64,000 nt of DNA, from the NCBI RefSeq assembly GCF_001442535.1, contig NZ_CP013141.1, positions 2,630,588-2,694,587 on the forward strand. The letters are read 5' to 3'. How positions within the stretch are numbered: position 1 is the stretch's first letter; the number at the start of each line of letters is the position of its first letter. Positions 58,501-64,000 of the stretch are shown here, piece after piece. This DNA is from Lysobacter antibioticus. Lineage in GTDB: Bacteria > Pseudomonadota > Gammaproteobacteria > Xanthomonadales > Xanthomonadaceae. A model generated the notes under the pieces. That model did not search any database, was not told where the DNA came from, and saw only the letters and a program-made list of their open reading frames with translations. The position numbers and the translations under genes are program-made.

Positions 58501-59858
58501 TCCCCGTCGCGGCCGAGCAAATCGTCGTTGACGGTCAGCAAGTACGGGTTTTCCGGGGTTCCCGGTTGCCCCAGGTTCGGCAAGGTAATGCCCAGGGCAC
58601 CGTTGACCCAGCCCTTGATGACGATGCTGGCCCCGGTGGGCCGATAGCGGATGAACAGCGAGCGCCCTTCGGTGCCGTCGATGACCTGCAGGCGGAAGTT
58701 GCGATCGGAGGTCTCCCAGCCCAGTCCATCGCGAGTCACGTTGTTGACCGAGTAATCGCCGATGGAGATCGCGCCGAACATCAGTTTGCCCAGACCGTCG
58801 CTGTCGACGATGACGTCCTGGCTGCGGCCGTCGGCGAGATCTTCGGCGGTGAACCGGTAGGTGTCGAAACCGGCACCGCCCTCTAGGTAGTCGCCCCCCG
58901 TGCCTCCATCGAGCACGTCACCGTCGGCGCCGCCTATCAACTGGTCGTTTCCGCCGTTGCCGAACAGTTCGTCGGCGCCAGAACCGCCGCCCAGCGCATC
59001 GTCGTTCTCGCTGCCGAACACCCAGTCCGCGCCGCCGCCAGCGGAGATGATGTTCTTCGAGCCGGCGATGCCTCTGAGGGTGTCCGCGCCCGCGCCGCCC
59101 AACTGGGTGACGGCCTGGATATCGCCGTAGTCGAACGCGCCGTTGCCATACATCCCGGCATAGCGCGCTATGACCCAGGCCGCTTCCTGGTTGGCGGTTT
59201 TCTTGGCCAGCCACTCCTCCAGCTCGCCCTCGACCTTGTCCTCGACGAAATCCAGAACCGAGCCGACCACGAACTTGAGCGCCCAACCGAACGGCCCGGT
59301 GACCGTCGCCGCCTTGTCGATCGCTTCGGACACCATGCCGACCGGCATCATGATGATGGTAGTCAGCACCTTGCTGATGTCGCGGTTGCGCGCCGCCTCA
59401 ATCAAGTCGAAATGGTCGATGCTCTGTTCCACCAAACCGAAGAACTTGCCGAGTTTGGTGGCGTCGCCGACCGTCTGGCCGGTGCCGGGGATGTCCACGC
59501 CGGCGATCGTGTTGATTTTGCCGACGATCTCGCCGAGCTTCTCGTAGTCGGTCGTGCCTTCCTTTTGCAAGGTCTCGACCATCGTATTGAGATCGAAACT
59601 CAGGCGCGAGTAAATCCCCTGCCATGTTTCGTTCTGGTTCAACCCCGGATCGAGATTGAACAGCGCGACCAATTCGGCCGATTTCACCATCGCCCGCTTG
59701 TACATATCGGCGAGAATCTTCTCGGTCGCGGTGCCAGGAGCGTTGTCGCTGAGCAGATCGATCTCCAGGCCTGCGGCGTCCAGTTCCTGGGCGAAAATCA
59801 CTGCCATCTGACGGGTCAGGGTCGCAATTACGGCTTGCACTTGTTCGTCGGTGTACAT
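52581..59858 (-). CDS. Giant RTX (calcium-binding nonapeptide repeat) secreted protein
   Basis: This 2,425-residue protein is built mainly of GGxGxDxLx repeats: a small block at about 250-340, a long unbroken array at about 600-1040, and further blocks to about 2300. Between them are RTX-associated segments (for example VRFGLTMDKLLFKREGDDLLV), and a cadherin-like domain at about 1835-1940 (LPAWLNFDVATRTFSGVAP). The first 250 residues have no signal peptide and hold hydrophobic helices (TTIIMMPVGMVSEAID, GWALKFVVGSVLDFVED) that I cannot assign. Such proteins leave by type I secretion and fold on calcium outside the cell; the C-terminal end lacks Cys and ends in small and hydrophobic residues, as type I signals do. 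No type I secretion genes are in the window. GAGGGAG precedes the ATG. Confidence 0.9.
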   Translation of the reverse strand: MYTDEQVQAVIATLTRQMAVIFAQELDAAGLEIDLLSDNAPGTATEKILADMYKRAMVKSAELVALFNLDPGLNQNETWQGIYSRLSFDLNTMVETLQKEGTTDYEKLGEIVGKINTIAGVDIPGTGQTVGDATKLGKFFGLVEQSIDHFDLIEAARNRDISKVLTTIIMMPVGMVSEAIDKAATVTGPFGWALKFVVGSVLDFVEDKVEGELEEWLAKKTANQEAAWVIARYAGMYGNGAFDYGDIQAVTQLGGAGADTLRGIAGSKNIISAGGGADWVFGSENDDALGGGSGADELFGNGGNDQLIGGADGDVLDGGTGGDYLEGGAGFDTYRFTAEDLADGRSQDVIVDSDGLGKLMFGAISIGDYSVNNVTRDGLGWETSDRNFRLQVIDGTEGRSLFIRYRPTGASIVIKGWVNGALGITLPNLGQPGTPENPYLLTVNDDLLGRDGDKDEATVVSGDDTIVALGGNDGVDGGYGDDFIDGSHGDDLLLGGPGSNKLRGGLGNDIILNYSVVMDWRRWDDSMVGTGESLEDIHARLNARGDVIAFGNGWFVYNDRGPRSDNAPDHLWGLQIEAWGPNDHKPETDDIFVDLDPNLHKNGDDEILAGEGSDIVHGGEGSDTIEGDIGNDLLVGGRDNDYINGGDDDDLILGDDFTQPGTYFEYIGSRSSSGSNVSGSDVLLGGNGNDRIYGQGGADTLYGGDGDDILSGDRLDEGMPYRFPSSGIGGGDYIDGGAGNDFLYGDDGADTLLGGTGNDTLIGDSILIDPALHGDDQISGGAGNDTVFGMSGNDLIDGGDGDDMLVGDADSSQFPLQHHGNDRIYGGAGNDQLQGGAGNDLLSGDGDQDKLFGEEGDDDLRGGDGQDELVGGIGSDTLDGGSGSDGVWGGDGDDRLRGGSGWDHLYGENGNDSIDGDSGEDRLFGGIGNDRLDGGADKDYLDGEEGDDFLNGGDSDDQLSGGEGRDRLYGGSGKDELAGEAGADILDGGSGDDVVDGGDGDDELKGGDGNDLVFGNEGADRLGTDAGDDRLAGGNGHDVYAIERGFGRDTIFVPYGNDDLRDVVEFAVDIASADVTYTVSADDLVVGIVGSEDRLTIEDFFAEVGNKVDFRFADGTLITREQLFGLLGVGAPIGGTDGDDLLRGTEGNDNLYGKFGNDRIEALGGNDFVEGGDGDDTIVGGSGDDVLSGGAGKDTYLFEAGFGTDRVDLKNWVYGADVIRFGDSLSRRDAKGLRVGDDLFVRFARADGGTDSVQLQNFFLLGSDRHVIEFADGVRWTSAVWGYEPLWTGTGDADNHTGTQYDDDFDGAGGNDVLYGQAGNDRIDGNAGDDYLYGGEGDDLLLGGDGSDVAEGGNGNDRFVNVKNIVEHAGQGIDTMVIAGGSDGEYRMADNVENLEATFQGSTVYGIWYRGNGLDNTMTVLSSAHSTVIDGGAGADRMIYLGKGAAFQFSPVTFWIDNVGDTIEVRGDYLDVYVSSTLSGNYAMQAFLDGYVTSTTAVTTITGNALDNTIDARYAAGGSRLIGGKGNDTFVVSDLSAVAIEELASGGSDTLDYRGSAESVDLRALANIENLKMSGHGIGYGNDAANRLVGNKYGQDLYGFGGDDLLTGNGDSNDHGYGVHRLYGGEGNDTLIDGASWGDDVLDGGAGADSMFGGMGNETFHVDNLGDTVSDSGYQSGPIGNADAAHVSVDGYRLLAGSGIETVRLVGQARSFIADEGNDLNLVGNEHDNLFDIRGGKHSVSGDTGNDIYRIARWAGGEVSINDVDATVGNIDRIEFGTGIASTDIVEVTRTPYAVSFVVIDPNGGGRQTVNFDYRPQEGKGIEELVFADGSRMSLQQLLALSNSAPISGESIPWQEAVQGEQYRYTLPADVLYDLDDETLSYSFDRELPAWLNFDVATRTFSGVAPAGDGLPLSFYITVTDRAGLTASTQFSLSVLNAIRGTELGETLSGTADSEVIYGYGGNDVFTGDLFQDRLIGGAGDDTYVLGDAYAQVVEDQGGGYDHVQSSQYHELAANVEKLTLTGSSHVDGIGNVLDNSLIGNAGRNHLVGEDGNDTLDGGRGTDTLVGGAGNDVYLWNSAYGSDLVDDQGGGNDEVRFGLTMDKLLFKREGDDLLVSADRGTSTAIRVQGHFLGGDSAIEAVSGTGGARLTAVQIETMIAAGFDWSGQGTDVGETISGGGLRDALYGNGGKDTLFGYAGDDRLDGGDGDDYLAGGNGSAASTGDDVLIGGAGADTLVGEDGNDRMFGGLGDDKYVYGGGQDIIDNSGGGTDWLMFNSAAYGVERTRLSFHRDGDDLLVRVDADAAKQVRVLKHFLGGEYRLAYVQPKSGSAIPASQFTLTPASAGASSASNEYRLEDSLDDAVSFSGGKDNSGRWLAPTIDRMPYDMQMRALVSAMAGFGATEGMDSGLPTRSESVITAMALTAPL

Positions 59859-60400
59859 CGCTCCCTCGTCGTACGGGTCAAAGAGTCATGCGGAACGCCG
59901 CGCGTCGGGGCGCGCGAACGCAAGAGAAGAGAAAAAGCCGCGGAATGCCCATGCAGGGCGATCTGCCGGTGTGTGCTCGGGATTGAGGGAGCCGGCGCGC
60001 AGACGCGAACTGCGGATCCGCCCGAAGGCCGAGGCCGGACGTCCGGGCGAAGACGGAAGATTCGCGGGCGCGTGAGTAAGCTGCCCTGGTCGACGACGGC
60101 TCAAGCCGTGGGTGGCGATGGCTACTGCCAAAACTGCATCCTGCATTGCGATCGCCCAGCCTACGTGGGGTTCGCGCCTACCGGCAGTGCGGATGCGCTA
60201 CGTTCCCACGCCCTTCTTCGCGTGACACTCCGGCCGTCCTGGAAGGCATGGCGGACTGGGTCGGCATTTCGCGAACTGGCGCAGCTTCGCGCGTGCCCCG
60301 GGCTACTGTCAAGCCGTGGCTGGGCGACGCTACGCTCATGACCTGCGCCGACGTCGGACTCGCGCCGCTCCTACCCGAGCAGACCGCCTCCCCGGGCTAG
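59859..60400. other. Intergenic region between the two large surface-protein genes
   Basis: It holds the promoter side of the RTX gene. There is no credible gene. A related segment recurs (CAAGCCGTG at 60105 and 60310, each followed by a GGCGA...GCTAC stretch), and a degenerate inverted REP lies at 60352-60373. Confidence 0.5.
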
Positions 60401-60430
60401 CGCCCGGCACCGCGATCGCGGTGCCGGGCG
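60401..60430. repeat. Perfect 30-bp GC palindrome downstream of the autotransporter gene
   Basis: CGCCCGGCACCGCGA joined to its exact inverse. It is 25 bases from the autotransporter stop on the minus strand and has no T-run. It is a near copy of the palindrome at 52494-52525, with GCCTCCC(T/C)GGGCTA on the same side in both. Confidence 0.85.
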
Positions 60431-60454
60431 AAACGATGGACTACCCGCATGCGC

Positions 60455-63400
60455 TCAGCGCCCGGTCTGCGGGGTCTGCGCGGGAGCGATCGCGTCCATC
60501 GCGTCGGCCACGTCTTGCGCGCTCAGCATCAACATCGCCGCAGTCGATTGCACGCTCGGCGAGAACGACAGCAGCAGGCCGAAGCTGGTGCTCGGGTCCT
60601 GGCCGCTGCCGTGCTGGCGACGCATCAACAACGACAGCTTCCAACCCCTGGCGAATTCCACGTCCATGCCGGCGCCGTAGCTCAGCGCGTTGTCGCCGTA
60701 ACTGCGCAGGCCCAGCACATAGTCGTTGGCGACCGGCATGATCACGTAGTTGAGGTTGACGTCGCTGCGGTTGTCGAACGATTCGCGGTATTCGAGCAAC
60801 CAGTACGGACGGAAGATGTTGCCGCGCGCGGTCACGATCGGCAGGCTGCCTTCCACGCCGAGCGATGCACCGCTGTTCTCGACCGTCTGCGAGCCGTAGC
60901 TCAGGTCGTAGATGCCCAGGCCGGTCTCGCGGTAGCCGTCGAGCTTGGTGCGGCTGCTGTCGAGGCGGCCGTAGCCGGTCAGCATCATGCCGCTGCCGCC
61001 GCCGTGCTCGTAACCGGCGGTAAGCGAGCCGAACACCTGGTCGCCGTCACGCTCGGCCGAGGCCGTGGCACCGGCGGTCGCACTGTAGCGGCGGATGTCG
61101 AAGTCCAGGCGGCCCCAACCGAGGATGCCGTCGACGAACCAGCGTTCGCTCGGGCGCCACAGGCCGTACAGCGACAACGCACGCTGCTCGGCGTCGAGCT
61201 TCGAGCGGCCGTCGTCCAGGTCGGTGTCGTTCCAGCCGAAACCGCCGGCCACGCCGAGCAGGAAGCGCTCGCCGATGCGCCAGTCGGCGCCGACGGTGAG
61301 GCCGTCGCTGTGGAAGTCGAAACCGTCGCTGCGCGCATTGCGTTCGCGCTGGCCGTTGCTGATGCTACCGGCCGTCCACAGGCCCCAGCCTTCGGGCAGG
61401 CGCACCGGATCGATCGACGCCACCTGGCCCGCGGTCAGCGACATCGCCCCGCCCGAGCGGCTGCTCAGATTGAGGGCCATGTCGTTGCTGGAACGGTTGG
61501 CGCCGGCGAAGCGCTGCTGGCGCAGGCGGTCGTGGATGTTGGACTGCTGCGCCGAGGCGAAACGCACGCTGGCGTCGACCTGCGCCTGCAGACCGCCGAC
61601 CACGCTCGGATCGCGGGTCGGATCGGGTCGGCCGGTCACCGTCAGGGTGGCATTGACCGAAGCCTGCAGATAGCTGCCGCTGGCCGCCTGGGTCGCGACC
61701 AGGGTCGCCACGCCGGCACCGACGATCGTCACCCTGCGCCCGCTGACCGTCGCCACCGCGGTATTGGCGCTGCTGAAGGCGAACGCGCCGTTGCTGTTGC
61801 TGCTCGGATCGGGCAGATCGAAGGCCGCCTCGCCGACCGTCTTGGCGAGGTCGCCGATCCACGCGAGGTTCGGCGTGGCGCCGCTGATGGTCACTTGCAA
61901 GGCGACTTGCGGCGCGGCGGTGTAGTTGGCGTTGCCGGCCTGGTCGGCGGTGAGCGAACATGTGCCCGAGCCCAGCGTGCTGACCGTGTTGCCGCTGACG
62001 GTGCAGACCGCCGGCGAAGTACTGGCGAATACCACCGGGTTACCCGAGGCGCCTCCGCTGGCCGACACGGTGAAGCTGCCGCCCGGCGTGTACACGGGCA
62101 TCGCAGGATTCGCCGCGAACTGGGCGATGGCCTGGGCGGCCGCACCGATGGTCACGTCCAAGGTCACTTGCGGCGCAGCGCTGTAGTTGCCGTCGGCGGC
62201 CTGGTCGGCCGTCAGCGAACAGGTGCCCGCGCTCAACATCGTCACGGCGCTACCGCTGACCGTACATACCGAGCCCGTGGTGCTGGCGAACACGACCGGG
62301 CTGGTCGAGGCGCCCGGCGTGGCCGAGACCGCGAAGCTGCCGCCGGCCGCGAACACCGGCGCCGCCGGGGTGGCCGCGAAGTCGGTGATCGCCTGCGCCG
62401 CCAGGGCGATGGCCACGTTCAAGGCGACCTGCGGCGAGGCGCTGTAGTTGCCGTCGCCGGCCTGATCGGCAGTGAGCGAACAGGTGCCCGCGCTCAGCAT
62501 CGACACGGTGCTGCCGGCGACGGTGCACACGCTCGGCGTGACGCTGCCGAACATCACCGGGCTGCTCGACAAACCCGGCGTCGCCGAGACCGTGAAACTG
62601 CCGCCCGGCGCAAACACCGGCGCGGCCGGATTGGCGGCGAAGTTACTGATCGACTGCGTTGCCACGCCGATCGCGACCACCAAAGTCGCCTGCGCGGCGG
62701 CGCTGTAGTTGGCGTTGCCCGTCTGGTCGGCGGTGAGCGAACAATTGCCCGCGCTGACGATCGTCACCGTGTTGCCGCTGACCGTGCAGATCGCCGGCGC
62801 GGTGCCGGCGAACACGACCGGATTGCCCGAGGCACCGCCGGTCGCCGACACGGTGAAGCTGCCGCCCGGCGAGTACACCGGTGCGGCCGGATTCGCCGCG
62901 AACGCGGTAATGGCCTGGCTGGCGGGACCGATGACCACGGCAAGCGCCGCCTGCGGCGCGGCCGTGTAGTTGGCATTGCCGACCTGATTGGCGGTGAGCG
63001 CGCAGTTGCCTGCCGCCACCGTCGTCACCGTGTTGCCGGCGACGGTACAGACCGCGGGCGTGGTGCTGGCGAATACGACCGGGTTACCCGAGGCGCCGCC
63101 CGTCGCCGATACGGTGAACGTGCCGCCCGGCGCGTACACCGGCGAGGCCGGATTGGCGGCAAAAGCGGTGATGGCCTGGCTGCCCTGCGCGATCGCCAAG
63201 GTGTAGGCGCGAGTGCCGCTGAAACCGTTGTTCGAAGTCGCTTGCACGGTGAAATTGAACGAACCCGCTGCAGTCGGAGTACCCGACAGCACGCCGGCGC
63301 TCGACAAGGCCAAGCCGGGCGGCAAGGCGCCCGCGGTGACCGTAAAGGTGTACGGGGCGACGCCGCCGTTGCCGCTGGTGGCGCTGAGGGTCTGCGAATA

Positions 63401-64000
63401 CGCGGTCGCGAGCGCGCCGTTGGGCAAGGTGGCCGGATTGACCGTCACCGCCACCGTCGCACAGCTCAACACGAGATGGGTGACGTCGGCGGCGATCGCC
63501 GCACCGCTGGGCGGCGCGACGCTGCACAACTGGCCGGCCGGATGGGTCAGCACGCCGACGCTCCAGTTCGCGCCTTGCGGCAGGCGCGTGGGGAACACGA
63601 AGCTACTCGCGGCCTGCGCCACCACGACCTGCTGCGAACTGACCGGATTGGTCGCGGCGAGTTGCAGGGTGACCGCGCCGGTCTGGCCGCTGGCGGAACC
63701 GCCGACCGCGAACTGGGTCGGGGCGAAACAGATCAAGGCCGCGCCGTTACCGGCTTGCACGCCGTTGTTGATGGTGACCGCGGTCAGGCCGGTCGCGGCC
63801 GAGCTGCCGCCCGCGCCGCCGCCACCGCCGCCGTTCCAATTCTGCGTGCAGGTCGCCGTGCCCACGCCGGCACCGCCGCCGCCCGCACCGACCGTCGCGC
63901 CGCCGCCACCGCCGCCGCCGTAACCGGCGCCGGTGAAGGAGCCGGAGAAATTGAAGGCATCGCCGCCATCACCGTTGGCCGCATTGCCCGCCGTGGCCGG
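60455..64000 (-). CDS. Autotransporter-type surface protein with 87-residue Ig-like repeats (5' end outside window)
   Basis: The frame stays open to the window edge, giving 1,181 residues of a longer gene. From the visible start it has a Gly-rich stretch, a putative Ig (He_PIG-like) domain (GALPPGLALSSAGVLSGTPT), then five tandem repeats of 87 residues (about 63190-61890), each with FAANPAxPV, VCTV and CSLTADQ; the two Cys could make a disulfide. A sixth unit is diverged. The C-terminal about 290 residues form an autotransporter beta-barrel (GWGLWTAGSIS ... GLLLSFSP). After the last strand there are about 35 extra residues (VQSTAAMLMLSAQDVADAMD ...), which is unusual since such barrels normally end at an aromatic residue. 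Likely an adhesin. Confidence 0.88.
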   Translation of the reverse strand, partial: PATAGNAANGDGGDAFNFSGSFTGAGYGGGGGGGATVGAGGGGAGVGTATCTQNWNGGGGGGAGGSSAATGLTAVTINNGVQAGNGAALICFAPTQFAVGGSASGQTGAVTLQLAATNPVSSQQVVVAQAASSFVFPTRLPQGANWSVGVLTHPAGQLCSVAPPSGAAIAADVTHLVLSCATVAVTVNPATLPNGALATAYSQTLSATSGNGGVAPYTFTVTAGALPPGLALSSAGVLSGTPTAAGSFNFTVQATSNNGFSGTRAYTLAIAQGSQAITAFAANPASPVYAPGGTFTVSATGGASGNPVVFASTTPAVCTVAGNTVTTVAAGNCALTANQVGNANYTAAPQAALAVVIGPASQAITAFAANPAAPVYSPGGSFTVSATGGASGNPVVFAGTAPAICTVSGNTVTIVSAGNCSLTADQTGNANYSAAAQATLVVAIGVATQSISNFAANPAAPVFAPGGSFTVSATPGLSSSPVMFGSVTPSVCTVAGSTVSMLSAGTCSLTADQAGDGNYSASPQVALNVAIALAAQAITDFAATPAAPVFAAGGSFAVSATPGASTSPVVFASTTGSVCTVSGSAVTMLSAGTCSLTADQAADGNYSAAPQVTLDVTIGAAAQAIAQFAANPAMPVYTPGGSFTVSASGGASGNPVVFASTSPAVCTVSGNTVSTLGSGTCSLTADQAGNANYTAAPQVALQVTISGATPNLAWIGDLAKTVGEAAFDLPDPSSNSNGAFAFSSANTAVATVSGRRVTIVGAGVATLVATQAASGSYLQASVNATLTVTGRPDPTRDPSVVGGLQAQVDASVRFASAQQSNIHDRLRQQRFAGANRSSNDMALNLSSRSGGAMSLTAGQVASIDPVRLPEGWGLWTAGSISNGQRERNARSDGFDFHSDGLTVGADWRIGERFLLGVAGGFGWNDTDLDDGRSKLDAEQRALSLYGLWRPSERWFVDGILGWGRLDFDIRRYSATAGATASAERDGDQVFGSLTAGYEHGGGSGMMLTGYGRLDSSRTKLDGYRETGLGIYDLSYGSQTVENSGASLGVEGSLPIVTARGNIFRPYWLLEYRESFDNRSDVNLNYVIMPVANDYVLGLRSYGDNALSYGAGMDVEFARGWKLSLLMRRQHGSGQDPSTSFGLLLSFSPSVQSTAAMLMLSAQDVADAMDAIAPAQTPQTGR

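Noticed and set aside
52425..58886. Long plus-strand frames of 783 and 1,361 residues opposite the RTX gene
   Set aside because: They arise from the repeated GC-rich codons of the RTX array read backwards. They have no ribosome sites and show a monotonous Val/Ala pattern.

Overview
The window is very GC-rich DNA from a gammaproteobacterium that looks like Lysobacter or a close Xanthomonadaceae relative. This is inference: it rests on many GTAG-headed REP palindromes, the style of the TonB receptor and FecI/FecR pair, a very large NdvB-type protein, and secreted proteins with PKD, pre-peptidase, RTX and autotransporter modules. No rRNA, transposase, integrase or CRISPR array is visible.

Layout. 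1-10541 is the end of a Wzx/Wzy-type surface polysaccharide locus: the tail of a UDP-sugar dehydrogenase, a flippase, a hexapeptide acyltransferase, a polymerase, two glycosyltransferases, a fused MDR/Gfo-Idh-MocA oxidoreductase, a heparinase II/III-like protein and a DUF218 (YdcF-like) protein. 10570-12051 is an ArsR-type regulator divergent from a coupled NIPSNAP/monooxygenase-like pair. 13022-21984 is a cyclic beta-glucan synthase of about 2,900 residues with a small coupled partner. 22839-27775 is an ECF sigma/FecR pair divergent from a TonB receptor with a signalling domain. 28679-36553 holds two unrelated metallophosphoesterases, an FKBP isomerase, a multicopper oxidase and a lipoprotein. 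37990-41608 has a proline iminopeptidase, IPP isomerase, an orphan secreted protein, tRNA-Leu(CAG) and rnk. 41967-48448 is a four-gene minus-strand operon: RND adaptor, RND pump, response regulator, histidine kinase. A glutaminyl cyclase and parC follow. 52581-64000 holds a 2,425-residue RTX protein and a partial autotransporter, both on the minus strand.

The most unusual content is between genes. At four sites (12069-12616, 22005-22720, 27842-28415, 36652-37655) there are nine copies of a module of about 250-300 bp. Each has a hexanucleotide tract at its head and three hairpins. The full copies at the first three sites are tail-to-tail inverted pairs. Hairpins 1 and 2 of every module carry GGA in the apical loop on the same strand relative to the module, and several loops match the published high-affinity CsrA/RsmA consensus ACARGGAUGU. 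Stem pairs change in a compensatory way between copies. The modules sit just 3' of genes, so transcribed copies could act as RsmA-binding 3'UTRs or sponges. That function is a hypothesis; the module family, its inverted pairing and the covariation can be read directly from the sequence.

A second layer of repeats is GTAG-type REPs. These include a tandem duplication of a REP pair with a conserved spacer of about 115 bp between parC and the RTX gene, and a near-identical palindrome just downstream of both large surface-protein genes.
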